Origin: Astrothelium macrocarpum
Lineage: Eukaryota; Ascomycota; Dothideomycetes; Trypetheliales; Trypetheliaceae
Direction: 5' to 3'
DNA length: 64,000 nucleotides
Assembly: GCA_021030915.1 (NCBI GenBank)
Contig: JAGEMR010000023.1
Span: 124,001-188,000 of the forward strand
Positions within the stretch are counted from its first letter, which is position 1. Each line of letters starts with the position of its first letter. A program made the translations under genes and the position numbers. Of the stretch, positions 33,725 to 45,899 are shown piece after piece. Below the pieces are notes generated by a model, which searched no databases, was not told the origin of the DNA, and saw nothing but the letters and a program-made list of their open reading frames with translations.

Positions 33725-34295
33725 ATGAAGCTCGTCAGGTAAGCATTATCCGTGTCTCCAAGCGACGCCCAAGCTGAGCTTTCTTTTCAAGGCGCAGCCC
33801 GACTGATGGCTCCCAGGTTTTTGATGAAGTGTATGAATGAAACGGTCACCATTGAGCTCAAAAATGGTGAGTAGTACTCGGTTCACATTGCTTTCTCTTT
33901 TCACTGGCTCTTTGGACGGCACCCGCCTTTAGTATTTGGATCTTCATGAGCTATGGCGATGTCTAATTTTTCTGCCAGGCACAATCATCCACGGCACGAT
34001 CATGTCCGTTTCACCACAGATGAACACCGCGCTTCGTGCTGTCAAAATGACCCCAAAAGCCCCCACTGGCCAGACTCGCGAAACTATCAGTCTCGACACG
34101 ATCAATGTTCGTGGCTCAACCATACGATATTACATACTCCCCGACAGCTTGCCCCTGGATACGTTGCTCGTCGACGATGCACCCAAACCAAAGAACAAGG
34201 CGAAGAAGGAGACCGACAGGGGTAGGGGAGGACGGGGAGGTGTCAGAGGTCGTGGCAGGGGACGTGGTAGAGGACGCGGTGGGAGGGGTTTCTAG
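33725..34295 (+). CDS. SMD1: Small nuclear ribonucleoprotein Sm D1
   Basis: Exons 33725-33738 (14 nt), 33817-33866 and 33979-34295 (introns 78 and 112 nt), 126 residues. SmD1 is a core subunit of the Sm ring on spliceosomal U1, U2, U4 and U5 snRNAs. The product starts MKLVR-FLMKCMNETVTIELKNG and contains the Sm1 motif (GTIIHGTIMSVSPQMNTAL) and Sm2 motif (INVRGSTIRYYILPDSLPL). It ends in a Gly/Arg-rich tail, the site of symmetric arginine dimethylation in other species. The first coding exon is only 14 nt, so automated gene models will often miss the true start. Assignment is certain from near-identity of pattern along the full length. Confidence 0.97.
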
Positions 34296-35555
34296 TTTGC
34301 TGGATATGTCCTGCTGCGCTGTCTTGAGCATTTGATATATGGGACGCGTCGCTAGCATGCTTCGAACAAAACATGGGGATTATGACGGGTGAGGCGAAAT
34401 TTTTCTTGGAAAGGAACGGAATTCCCGGGGAATGAAGTCTCGCCAGATCGCTACAAGTGAATTGGAAGACTTCTTTACCGATGAGCTAGAGAAGCTACTG
34501 GCCAGGATATAGCGGCTGGCCGATCCACGGCTACTTTCTGGCGTGTTAAATCTCAGCTAGGGTGTTAATGGTCTGCTGGCATATGAAGGAGAACCGAATA
34601 TTAGAACCGGACAGAAGAAGTGCTGTGATTCCCTTTCCGGCCATCAAATGTCCTCCATCAGTCCCATCATGACTACGAAGCAATAGTCTCTAATATATCT
34701 TTCTTTTTAGAACGTTTATGCCAGACACTTTAAGTTGGGGGAGTAGGTCATGAACCCTCATTCGATGGTTTGCGTGAGTCGTCTAACATTCTCTGTACGC
34801 TTCACTTGAAATCTCTTATCTTTCCAAAGAATTAGCTTTCTGTCCCAGCTCCCAGAAAGAGATTTATTTGGTGGCATCATCAGTCTTGATCGAACATTTT
34901 CGTGCTGTCTCACCATAGTGTAAATGTTCTTAAATCCTCTACATAATTTTAGGCCCAGATCATACAAAAAGACGGATTTAATGAAATTTGTTTTGTTGAA
35001 CATTTCTGGGATATCTTGGCTCCAAAATAAAATTTCTAACATACTCTTCTCGTTTTATTCAAAGAATTCATTATACTGAGCAACTGATTCTTTGGAGATA
35101 CATGTTGAATGGTATTAGTAAGTCCAATTAAGATTGTTGGTCGAGAACTTTGGCAATGCCTTGTTACAAAATAAGGCGTCTAACATCTTTTACTTATTTC
35201 AGAACTATATCATTTCAAAGATTGGCCCTGTAGGGGACATACTTTGGGTGCATCACAAGGTCTGACGAGTGGGTTGAACACACTTGTCTTGCCCTGGCTA
35301 CAAAGTGAGTTGTGATGACAGTGATGTCTCATACAGCTCACCCTCACTTTGCCTTTCTGCCATTAAGCATTCACTTTCGACCAGAGCTTGCTGCCTAACA
35401 GACACTAGCCAACAGTTTGAGCTTCCCGGGTACAGGTATCTCTGCTCTCCCTCTGCATCCTTTCCACCTACAGTACATCTCCACCTACAGCATCTCTCTA
35501 CCACCGCGGCAACTTTCTTCCAACGTAAACGCTCTCATTTCATCAGAATCTCAAA
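34296..35555. other. Intergenic region, AT-rich in its middle
   Basis: About 1.26 kb, AT-rich at 34680-35240. The phrase TCTAACAT recurs three times (about 34780, 35034 and 35177) in dissimilar surroundings. No supported gene. The last 150 nt are C/T-rich, as expected for the promoter and leader of the next gene. Confidence 0.5.
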
Positions 35556-36292
35556 ATGTCTGTCAACTTGACGGACAAAGAAATGCGTGTCCTCGGTCTT
35601 GCGTGGCGCTGCATGGATACCAAACCCAAGGTAAGATTCCACCTCGTCTATCCGATTCCATTTCACCCCCCAACTTTCCATCGATCAAAACTTCCTGCGG
35701 TCCTCGTCGACTTCCGAAGGCGCACTAAAAAAGACCCTCACGCGTCATGGCACTTCTTTCCTGCTCTCTTGCTAATCCCGCGCAGGTGAATATGGACGCC
35801 TTGCACAAGCTCAGTGACTACGGGACTGTGGGCTCCACCCGCTTCGCCTGGAGCGTCATCCAACGCAAGCTCAGAGATGCGTCCGCCGCCGCCGAGGAAA
35901 ACAACGACAATGGCAGCGGCAAAGATCAAGGTACCCCTGAAGCAAATACCAAGACCAAGGCGAAGGGCAAGACTGCCAACACCAAAAGCCCAACCAAGCC
36001 TGGATCAAAGGGAAAGAAGAATGCTGCTGGCAACGAGTCCGAGAGTCCATTGACTCCAGTTGGAAAGGGGCTGACCAGCAACAAACGCCCTCCAAGCGAG
36101 GAAGCTGATGAGACCAAGGCAGGGGTCAACAAGAAGATCAGGATTGAAGACGAGATACATTTCTGGTCGGATAATGGTAGTGATGATGATGAAAGCAATC
36201 GTGATAGTGCCAATGGTAAGCTTAGCCCAATGATCGAGGTTGTTTTGAACACAACCGAGTTTGCTAACAGCGAAGATTTAGGAACTGTGTAA
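35556..36292 (+). CDS. Small nuclear Myb-like fungal protein (hypothetical)
   Basis: Exons 35556-35630, 35786-36215 and 36282-36292 (introns 155 and 66 nt), 171 residues. The N-terminus reads LTDKEMRVLGLAWRCMDTKPK, then VNMDALHKLSDYGTVGST and a TRFAWSVIQRKLRD helix: a three-helix, Myb/SANT-like fold common in Pezizomycotina proteins of unknown role. The remainder is Lys/Ser/Pro-rich and then acidic (SDNGSDDDESN), which suggests a nuclear chromatin-associated protein. The second intron is 66 nt, has canonical signals (GTAAGC, GCTAAC branch, TTTAG) and contains no in-frame stop, so retention would simply add 22 residues before the same stop. I favour splicing, but both isoforms are possible. 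Confidence 0.75.
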
Positions 36293-36730
36293 GCAGTCCG
36301 ACCCAATCCCTCAGGACATCTACCCAAACCTGCTATGATGCGTTCGGGAGTCCCCCGGTCTTTAAATGGGGGTTTTCTTTTCATGATGGTTTTAAGCTAG
36401 GAATTTCCAGAATGATTTTCGGCGGAGGGCTTCTACGATAGTTTTAACGAGGGGGTTTTACGATGGTTTTCAACCGAGGGTTTCTCCAATACTCTTTGAG
36501 ACTGTTTTACTGAGAGATAGCAAATGAATTTTCTTTCGATGATCATCCAATATCACTGAGACATGACAATGATTCACTTTCTTTACTGATTTGTTCAAAG
36601 CTAAATGAGCTAAACTTGGATGGCATGAAGCCTTTACCAGCCATTCGGTAAATCAGTGGCCACAAATCGACCACACTGATTCCAATCCACGCGCATACGG
36701 CGTCGAATGTGCAGCTCACCATTGCTGCAC
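36293..36730. other. Convergent intergenic region
   Basis: 438 nt between the 3' ends of the Myb-like gene and the DJ-1-like gene. It contains the 25-bp tandem repeat at 36386-36485. Confidence 0.7.
36386..36485. repeat. Degenerate 25-bp minisatellite, four units
   Basis: Four consecutive 25-nt units at 36386, 36411, 36436 and 36461; the last two begin CGATAGTTTTAACGAGGGGG and CGATGGTTTTCAACCGAGGG. The first unit is most diverged. Noncoding, just downstream of the Myb-like gene. Confidence 0.7.
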
Positions 36731-37751
36731 CTAGACGTCCACTGCCTCGACAGTAACGCCCTTATTCCATTGATACTGCATCACCCTCGCCACCTCCAAT
36801 GCACTCTCATGACTTACCATCGCGCCCACCAGATAACACGCGGCATCCAACCCCGCGGTAATGCCACCACTCGTAATAACCCTCAACCCCCCCAACCTCA
36901 ACGCAGCCCTCCTCGCATTGCTCTCCCTCCTCCGATTACTCTCCCTCCACGCATCACTCCCCTTCCTCGCCACCGACGCGCGTCTCGCATTGCGATTCGA
37001 CATCGGGCTGCCGGGGGTAGGCGGGGGCTCGATCGGCGGCTTCGACACAATGAACGGGTTGTCGTCGAGGTCCTCGCCAAGATCAAAACGCGCGTTGTTG
37101 ACCACATATCGTTCCTCCATGACGTCCGTGCGGTCGCCCAGGTCGCGCCGCGCCGCGTCCGCGCACACAATCTCCAGCTTCGTGTAGTAGTCTGGGTGCG
37201 TGGTTGCGCAGAGCCCCTGCAGGATGCCCGCTTGCCCGAGGAAGAGGGAACCTGTGCAGACGCTCATGAGCGTGCGCTCTTTGGAGGGGTCTTTCTTTTG
37301 CATCTCGGCAAAGGCTTTGATGAGCGGCATGGGCTCGCCGTTGGCTTTGAGCATGTCGGCGGTGTTGCCGCCGGGGACGATGAGGATGTCGTAGTCTTCG
37401 ATGTTTTGGTGGGCGTCGTCGTAGTTCATGTCGGCTTTGACGGTGAGGCCTTGGGTGGAGGTGGTGCCGGGTTGGGAGGAGACGATGGAGACGTCGAAGG
37501 CCTGAGAGGCTGTTGGTGGACGGACACGTGAGCACGTTGCTGAAATGATTGGGATTTTGGAGATATCTTGAAAAGCATACGATGATAATGCAAACATTGG
37601 AATGAAACGACCGCTTACATTTGTCTTTGGGATTGTGTAGAGCAGTGTTCAAAACTTCCAATGGACCAACAAGGTCCATAGTATCAAAACCAGGATGGAG
37701 AGTGAACAGAACCTGGATTGGTTCATGGTCTCCATCCGCGATTGCACTCAT
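36731..37751 (-). CDS. DJ-1/PfpI (class I GATase-like) family protein
   Basis: Exons 37751-37619 and 37509-36731 (intron 109 nt, phase 1), 303 residues. It begins IQVLFTLHPGFDTMDLVGPLEVL, then DYDILIVPGGNTADML, and has the nucleophile-elbow cysteine in MSVCTGSLFLGQAG (Cys129). Near the C-terminus VITSGGITAGLDAACYLV and the VARVMQYQW helix complete the fold. Between them, residues about 190-250 form a Pro- then Arg/Ser-rich insert (RNARRASVARKGS, ESNRRRESNARRAA). Related fungal proteins are intracellular isomerase, hydratase or glyoxalase-like enzymes or of unknown role; no substrate can be inferred. The insert contains several RxxS sites that could be kinase targets. Confidence 0.85.
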
Positions 37752-38083
37752 CTTGACAGATTGCTATGATTGAATGTATTGCTAAGTTCGAATTGTGTGA
37801 TATGTGGAAGGAAGAAAAGAAGAAAGAGCAATTCACAAGAGAAGCCTGGGTTGTAGGTAAGCTCAGCTCCACTCGATCTTCGCGTCCCCGTGGGGAATTT
37901 TCCCCGCACTGAAGCTGAGACCTGCTCTAACCTTTTTCCAGTAATTGTGCTCACGACCCACGGCCACGTGCCCTGCTTCTTCCTTTAATTTGATGTGCTG
38001 AGCAAATAAATGTGATTATCTTGAGACATTGGTTGCTTTCTCAGCTATATACGAGAAATCCCATCTCTTTCTGAAGTGTCGTG
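37752..38083. other. Intergenic spacer
   Basis: 332 nt between the start of the DJ-1-like gene and the stop of the transporter gene, both on the minus strand. Nothing else seen. Confidence 0.6.
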
Positions 38084-40122
38084 TCACGGATCAGCTACAC
38101 GTAGAGTGAGATCTCCAACAATTCGCTCTTCCGCACGTTGCCTCCTTTCTTCGTCTATGCTACTATTTGCATCTTTGAAGACATGGTCCATTTGTTCAAG
38201 CGTCCGCCCGCTTGTTTCTGGCACAAAAAAGTATGTCCATACGAATGATAGCAAGCAAAACACCGCGAAAAATACGTATGCTCCATATCCAGTGTTTTCA
38301 ACGAGTGGTGGCGTAATCAAGCCCTGGTAGAGGTAAGGTTGAGTCATATATCGCAGAAGAAAATTTTGGGAGGTGTCAACGTACGATGATAAAGTTATTG
38401 AGCCAATTTGAACAGGTAGACAGAGCAACACCTTTTGCACGCAAAGATGAGGGGAAGATTTCAGATGGAAGGGCCCATGGGACGGGACCCCATGAAGCAC
38501 CGAATCCTGGGAATCAATTAGATTATCTTCTCGCCGATTTTGGACATATACTCACCAAGCATATAAAGAAATAGGAAAGCAACACTCGTCCAGCCCTCAG
38601 ATCGATGGGCTGGCCAATTGCTCGAAAACTTTCCAACCAAGATGGCGATGATGATGTGACTGATAGTCATTACAACACTACCACCCAGAAGCAAAGGTCT
38701 CCGCCCTAAAGCATCCATGCTCCAGATTGATGTTGACACACCAATCAACTGGGTAATGTTTAGGACTCCGCTCATAATGAGTTGCATGCTGTGGTCAAGA
38801 CCCATTGTTTGAAAAAGAGTCGGCGAATAGTAGATCAATGCTAGTAAATGATGCATTAGCAAAGCCTCGCTATGGACAGGTATTCGTGGGGGACACCAAC
38901 CATTAATCCCAACGAATTGTTGAAAGAACATCAGCCCAACACCCACATGTGTTCTTCGCCAGCATCCTTTTTTGAAAAGATCAAACCACTGTGCAACTTC
39001 TAAGTTAAATCGGCTTGGAGCCCCGGAACTATAAAGCTTGGGATGCTTGTCCTGGTTCGCTTCTTTCTGAACAGCGACTTCTGCTCTGATATCAATCCAT
39101 TCTTGTTGCACTCTTTGATCATCCTTTGGAAGCCTCCTTAGCTTAGCCAACGTTTCCAAAGCTTCATTGTCTCTGTCATTAGAAACCAGCCATCGAGGGC
39201 TGAACGGAAGCAAGAAAACGCCAGCGCCTAATACCAGACCTGGTATTATTTGTAGTAGAAAGGGTAGCCTCCAGCTCCATTCGCTAGATATGTATTGTGT
39301 CCCATATGTGATCCAGAAAGCAATGACGATGCCTGTGACAATCGCAAATTCTTCAAGTACTAACAAAGCTCCCCGAGTCTCGGGAGGAGATATCTCTGAA
39401 ATGTATAATGGAGCGACGGTCGACAACGAACCGATTCCGAGGCCACCGATGAAGCGTGCTACCGTCAGCATAGCATAGTTTACTGCTCCAGTCTGGAGTG
39501 CAGAGCCCAATGCAAAAACGCAGACGCCTAGGAGGATGGCGTATTTTCGAGACAAAAGGTCAGCGAGGTATCCTTGATTGAGTGCGCCTGTGACAAATAT
39601 GAGCTGGTTTCAGATAGTGGAAGAATCCGCCAAAGGACTAACCAATGAGCGCGCCGAGCTCAATCATCGCAGTAAGAAGTCCTTTCCAGAATCCTGCGCC
39701 CGCAGCAGTTTCGGCTACTCGAGGAAAATGGTCGAGGAATTGAGGCATAACCAAGATGACAGAAACAACACCCTGGCTATCGTGTATCGGTATTAGCATG
39801 CTCTTGTTCCATCCAACCTGCTTTACGCACATGTATGTATTCCAGGATCAATATGATAGGGAAGCATACTCATAACCGAATAGTAGGCCACCTAACGTGG
39901 CGAAAGCGGCGCATACTGTTACATAGTAATTCGAGAACAGACCACGGAAGCCTACACGATGCAGGTTAGATAGCGTATTTCTAAGTGGAAGCCTCCGAAC
40001 TTACCAGCTGGTCCGTAGGTTTCTCTCGTTTCCCAGACCGCGCGGTCATTATGGACTACCATAACCTCATTTGTCGCCGACGCGCCATCAGTTTGGAGTT
40101 TAGAATCATCTTTGCTTTCCAT
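38084..40122 (-). CDS. MFS sugar transporter
   Basis: Seven exons: 40122-40005, 39951-39870, 39776-39643, 39587-38901, 38840-38556, 38506-38385 and 38323-38084, giving 555 residues. A 12-helix major facilitator of the Sugar_tr family in the plasma membrane. Signatures: GGLLFGYDQGVVSVILVMPQF after splicing into helix 1, a RFIGGLGIGSLSTVAPLYISE helix followed by SPPETRG, LMFFQQFVGIN-ALIYYSPTLF, DALGRRPLLLGG, WGPVPWALPSEIFPSSLRAKG and PETSGRTLEQMD. The splice sites restore each signature in frame. Sugar specificity cannot be read. The cytosolic N-terminus is about 45 residues. The frame may be read through intron 4 in naive models because it stays open there. Confidence 0.9.
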
Positions 40123-40738
40123 GCTTCGCTTCCAACATACGTGTTAGTCCGACAGTCTTGACAGAATTATAGAAGTGTAGGGAGCGCCGCACCCAACGAA
40201 GCAGAGGAGACGAAGATGAAGGCTCGCCAGCGCTGGAAGAACTCGGAGAGCGTGAGGACAGCGGAGAAGAGGGTGTCGAGGCCATTTTGTAGGCACGACG
40301 ATTTATCTTTCGACTAGAAGCTCTGGGTATGCCTGGTCACGAAGTCATGCGGAAAAGTGGGATTTGGATCGGCAGTCCCTGGTATCGATTGAGGAAGTTT
40401 GTGGGGAAAGCTCCACGGTGCAATGGCAGTGAAACCCCGGCTAGCTTTTGAGTACCAAGAGAAGCTAAGGGACCGCGAAGAAGGGCACAACCATGTTTGG
40501 TTAATGAAATATGGTCTTGTCGAAACGTCTAGAATTCGGCACGACAAGTTGACGTTGTTGAAGAATGAGGACGTCAGAGCTAAAGCGTTTCGGCACGTCT
40601 TTTAGTCGTGCTAGCTAAATCCTAATTTTCCACCAAAGCCAAATATTACCTAGGCATCAAGCATTTTAGTCGTAAGCGCATCTACACATCCAAACCCCAT
40701 CCTGCAAACAGCAATCCTTCCGCAAAAGTTATCTGCTC
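40123..40738. other. Intergenic region
   Basis: 616 nt between the transporter start and the 3' end of the RecQ gene, both on the minus strand. No gene recognised. Confidence 0.6.
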
Positions 40739-43700
40739 TCATATAGGCATCATTGCAATTCCGCCTCTTGGGCGACCCCTACCTGCTCCTCGGCTCGACG
40801 ATGATTTCCCACCACGTGTAGAAGTGCTGGCCGTAGACGACCTACGTCTTGGTGCACTTGCTCCCCCTCTGCTTTGTTTGAAGCCTCCACGAAAAGATTT
40901 GCCACGGCCGCCTCGGTAGGATGGTTTTCTACGCATGCCTCCAGGACCACTACCCTTTCTTGCCGTTTTGGGAGCATTTCTCCCGGCATTTGAGTCCCTC
41001 CTCTGTCTCGTTGCAGCAAATTGGGAGTTGAAGGCTTGGACTTCCGGTGCTCTTGTATCAAAGTATTGACTTCTCTGCTCAGACTCTTCGTCTTCGTCTT
41101 CCGTGGTCTCTTCCGCTTGCTCGAATTGGACGTCTTCCTGCTGAAGATCTTGATCATCATCGAAAAAGCTAACATCGTCTTCATTGTCCACACCTTCGTC
41201 CTCATCGTCTGAGACTAAGTCGATGACATTTTGATGATTTGGATCCTGGGGCTTTTCGCGCTCCTCGCTCTCTTTTAGACTCTCATACAAATTTCGAGCA
41301 TTTTTTATCAAAGGTAAAAATTTTGATCCATAATGGTTGATCTTCTCGTCATCCACGCCGTCAATCTGCCTCATCTCGTCAATAGTTTGGGGGAGATTTA
41401 TACCAAATTCGCGGAGGACTGTGTCTGTGAATGGTGGACGCAGTAATGATTTATCTCGTAAAATTTTCTGACACATCTGTTTGGCATGCTGTACGAAATC
41501 TTCGACGACCAAGCGGTGTGTCTCATCGAGATCCGCCATCTTCTGATCGACGGTAATAGGTGCGCCAAAAGACGGCTGCCATTGAGGATCATGGATCCGG
41601 CGGCGACGAGGAACTCGAATGGGTTCAAAGCCTTCGTCGTCGTCGTCATCATCATCATTATCTCCATCGTTGGAAACGTGCCCTGCTCGGACATGCGCGT
41701 TGTGCGAGTTGTGAACATAATCAATTGCTGAGAATTTTGAGACGAAGTTAGCGAGACCCCGGGTAGTGTAACGTTCAGCAACCGCTTGTGTAGGAGAGGA
41801 TATATTCGTTGACAAAGGTCGTGCTTGACGAGCTGCAGCAACGCCGGTCTTGGTAGCCTTTTTGGGTTTTGGCGCTTTGCTTTTGCCGTTGGGCGATACT
41901 CGTACTTGAAGCTTCAATCGCCGCCGGCCATCTCGGAAATCACTGTAGTTTTTACCGACCTTGAAGGGATTAATATCAAATTAATATTAAACAAGGACAG
42001 AGAATTTTGAGACTTACGGAAAGATATTGAGCAGCAAATCCAGCTTTATTAACACGATTGAATTCTTGCAGTGCGTCCTCACTCAGTAACCGGTAGAACA
42101 AGCGTTCAGCGTCGCCTCGATCAACATCCCTTCCGACGCCGTATTCGTCAATTTGGTCGTGTCCAGCATCACTAATCTTTTTAGACTTGCTACCTCGAAA
42201 GACATCCACGCAATGCAATAGCGTGACTTTTGAATTTTGCAGCTCTTTCACAAGCCGTACTGCGGCTGCTGCAAAATCAGTGAAGTCTTGCGTTTGGAAG
42301 GTGCTTTCAGATTTGCAATTATCGCAGGTGTTTTGGCAATCCTCATGTCGAAATGTTTCACCGAAATATGCAAGGATTTGGACCCTCCTACAATCGCTGC
42401 GGTTCTCACAGAATTGAACCATCTTCCTCAGCATCTGACGCTGACGTTCTTTTTGCTCCGGACTCCCATCGCTATCGTCAATGAATCTTCTGAGCACGCC
42501 CGTATCTTGGTAGCCATAGAAGAGAAAGCAGTCGGATCGTTTGCCGTCACGGCCGGCTCTGCCTGTCTCTTGATAATAACCTTCGAGACTTTTTGGAATG
42601 CTATAATGGATGACGAATCGAACGTTGGCCTTGTCAATTCCCATGCCAAATGCTATCGTTGCAACTATGACCTTGTACTTTCCTTCTTGCCACTCTCGCT
42701 GCACTTGCTTTTTCTCTTCTGGTTCCATTCCGGCATGATAATGGTGTGCTCGAACACTATAATCCTCCCGTAACTTCTTGGCAATGTCTTCACAATTCTT
42801 TCGAGATAGACAGTAGATGATGCCAGACTGCATACGATACTTCTTGTTGATAATGTCGGCAATATTGTCCAAAACCTCCTTAGCCTTGCCCTTTTGCCGT
42901 ACCTCGTAGTATAAACCTGGACGATTGAAGCTTGATGTAAAGACCTCGCACCCCGTCATTCCCAAGTTATGTAGCACATCTACTTTGACATTTTCTGTCG
43001 CCGTTGCTGTCAGAGCCATGACCGGTACGCCAACAAATTGACGTCGAGCATCACCAAGGAGCTTATAATCGGGTCGAAAATCGTGGCCCCATTGACTTAC
43101 ACAGTGTGCCTCATCAATCACGATTCTAGCAAGTCGATTTCGGGAATGCAAAGACCGAAAGGCATCAGCCACACTGCCACTCTTGTTGATCATCTCCGGC
43201 GTCACATAGAGCAATTGAATGAACTGCTCAACACGAGGATCTTTGAGTGCTCTCAATATATGCTGGCGTTCTTCTGCGCTGCATTCGCCATTGAGGCAAA
43301 AGGCCTGAATATTGAGCTCGTGTAGGTGTTGTACTTGGTCTTCCATAAGACTGAGCAAAGGCGAAATGACCACCGTCACGCCTCGAGTCCTGCCGGAGCT
43401 GATAATGGAAGGTAATTGATAACACAACGACTTTCCTCCTCCAGTAGGCATTAGAACAAAGGTGTCCTTGCCACTCAACGTCGCATTGATAGCTGGCAGC
43501 TGATTTGGTCTGAAACCGCGTAAATGAAAGCGATCTAACAAAGCCGCCCTTACGTCGGCGGACCAGGGATGTTGCATGTCAGGGCCAGCCATTGACAGAT
43601 GTTGTCTCGGCTTTTTTGCTGGCGAACTGTGATTGCGTTTCTTTTGGGACCGCGTTTCATTCCCGGATAGGGCGGTCAAAGCAGAAGAATATCGGTCATT

Positions 43701-45899
43701 ATGAGTAGATGATGAGTCCTGCTCCAAAGCCACAGCTGCCTCTAGCATTTCGTCGTCTTCGTCATAGTAGCCGTATGAGTCGTCATCGTCTCCTATCCTT
43801 GCAGGTGGAGTGCCCATTACCGTACTGAACATTGCCTCATCCTCTTCCTCGAAAAATTCGTCTTCTTGCGCCATACGAGGGGGCTTGACGTTTTCTTTTT
43901 GGCAAGACTTTCTATACGAAGAGACCTCCGCACAGCGTGAAACCGGGCTTTCGTCAAGGTCGGCATATTCACGCTGTTTTTGCTGAGCGGCTGGCGGTCT
44001 GACGATATTGGCCTCAATATACCTGGATGGAGTGGAACGTGTTCGAGAATCTCTTGAGCACTTTTGGGGACTCATCTTTGGATGTTGATCAGTATTTGAT
44101 TTAGAGATGAGGTCTGATTTGGGTTTTTTCTTCAATGGGGAATCGTCTCTCGAGTCTTGATACTGTGTGGATAAAACAATAGAGTCTGAGGCATCCTCAA
44201 AGCCATCGTCATCTATTGTTGAGTCTTCCAAAATACCCGAATCTTTGACCAACTGAACGACATTGGCTTTCAATGCAGACAAGGTTCGCTTGAAATTTTT
44301 GATTTCGGTGCTAACGGAATTCAGGCACGCAGGATCTTCTTGATCATCCTCGATCAATTTGTATAATTTCTGCTTCAGGTGACTCTCATGAGCAGTCGCA
44401 GTTTCCACCTCCTTCTTAAGAGTCTCCAAGGTTTGGCAGGCTTTCAATTTCTGCTTCCATGGTTTAATATCCTGCAAGATATTCAGAGGCGCATCCCCAT
44501 CGTAGGCCCATATAACTTCACGATACTTTTCTACCTGACTCTCAAGTTTTGCGATACGTTTTCCCAACGCAGACTCTGTAAGAGAGTTGAATCTTGTGAA
44601 CACTGACTCATCAGAGGGCCTCGAATCCACCTGGCAAGGCTCTTGGCGAATACGAGAGTTGGACTGTCCATGTTGGGATCTGGTAGGAGAACCCTGCTTA
44701 ACCGGAGTCTGGGGAGGATTTTCAGTCGAAAATTTGGGAGTAGAAGCTTTATGGTTTGGCGAGCGCCAATCTTGTTCGCCAGTCGCGTATTTGTTCAGCG
44801 ACTGCTGTGCCGGGGTCTCAGATCTTTTACGATGTGAATGTTTGCTGCTTGATGCCGACTTTGTATGATCGCCGTGCTGGGGTCTCTTGCAGGCAGACCC
44901 AGCATATCTCTCTTCATTGCCAGGATTTGCCAGAACCTCCTGAGGAACCTGACGCGAACTTATCGGGCTTTGATATATGTATTCTGGATTGTGAGAAAGA
45001 TCTGAGTCATCTTGTGGATAGGTTGTTGCAAGAGCTGGGCTCTTTGGAAGTTGCCTTGTGACGGACGCATGGTCTTGAATCGTCTTAGACTCTCGGAATC
45101 TTGTTCGGTCATGATCCTGTTCCGAGACCGATTCCACAATTGAGCCTGGGACCGAATTCTGAGAGAAGTGGGGTGTTTCCGGACTTGGAACTCTATTCAC
45201 AGCCTGAGCAACCGTCGAATACGGCGGAGGTGGTTCGAGTATGTCATCAATTGGAGCGAAGTCAACGGAACGCGGCTGTTCAGTAACAAAGTATTTCAAA
45301 GGTCCCCCAGCCGAAGCTATTCCATTGTCCATTTCATAGTCTGAGCTCTTTCGCTTTCTTCCCGCAAGAGATTTTGATTGCGCGGATCCAATGGCTCGGG
45401 TGAGACTGCACATGTCTTCTGTTAAATCTATTGAGTCGACTCCACCAGCAGTGCTACCAATGACCGCCTGGTCTGTATTGATCGTAGAATGAATGTCAGG
45501 TGTCCTTGGTATTCCCGATGCTCTTTCTCGGTGCTTATCATTGTGAGTACCAGACTTAGGTCTATCCGTACCGCCCGTATTTGCTGATGAGACGAGCTGA
45601 GCTCTCTGCGCTGAGTTTGGTGTTACTCGCAGTCGTGCCATATCTGCTGGCTGGTTGACAATTCCCTCTCCAGTTTCAGTTGCATCTAGCACATGAGATT
45701 GACTGCTTGGCCGGAAGTCTTGTTCTTGCCTCTCACAATCAGCATCATGTAAATCGGGATTTGACGCTGCTTCGACCGACGATTGGGTGTGGTTTGATGT
45801 ACTATCGTATTGCAGATTTCGTTCACCAGTGTGGAGGGGAATGTGCGGTTTAGTGCTCATCAACCAAGAGAGCTGCTGCGCTAGATTGTTCAGAGTCAT
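40739..45899 (-). CDS. SGS1: BLM/Sgs1/QDE-3-type RecQ DNA helicase
   Basis: Exons 45899-42018 and 41959-40739 (intron 58 nt, phase 0), 1700 residues. A 3'-5' helicase that, with topoisomerase III and Rmi1, dissolves double Holliday junctions; the Neurospora orthologue QDE-3 also acts in quelling. The first 770 residues are disordered and Ser/acidic-rich. The helicase core (about 790-1130) has Walker A TGGGKSLCYQLP, the DEAH box in IDEAHCVSQWGHDFRPDY, TATATENV, and the motif VI segment YYQETGRAGRDG. A zinc-binding segment (CENRSDCRR, CQNTCDNC), a winged-helix RQC domain and an HRDC domain (about 1435-1520) follow. The tail is Arg/Gly-rich (RGAGRGRPRGG). It is divergent from the GEN1-like gene. 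Confidence 0.95.

Noticed and set aside
34740..35250. Recurrent TCTAACAT phrases in AT-rich DNA as a dispersed repeat or mobile element relic
   Set aside because: Only eight bases agree and the spacing is irregular; no terminal repeats or coding traces.
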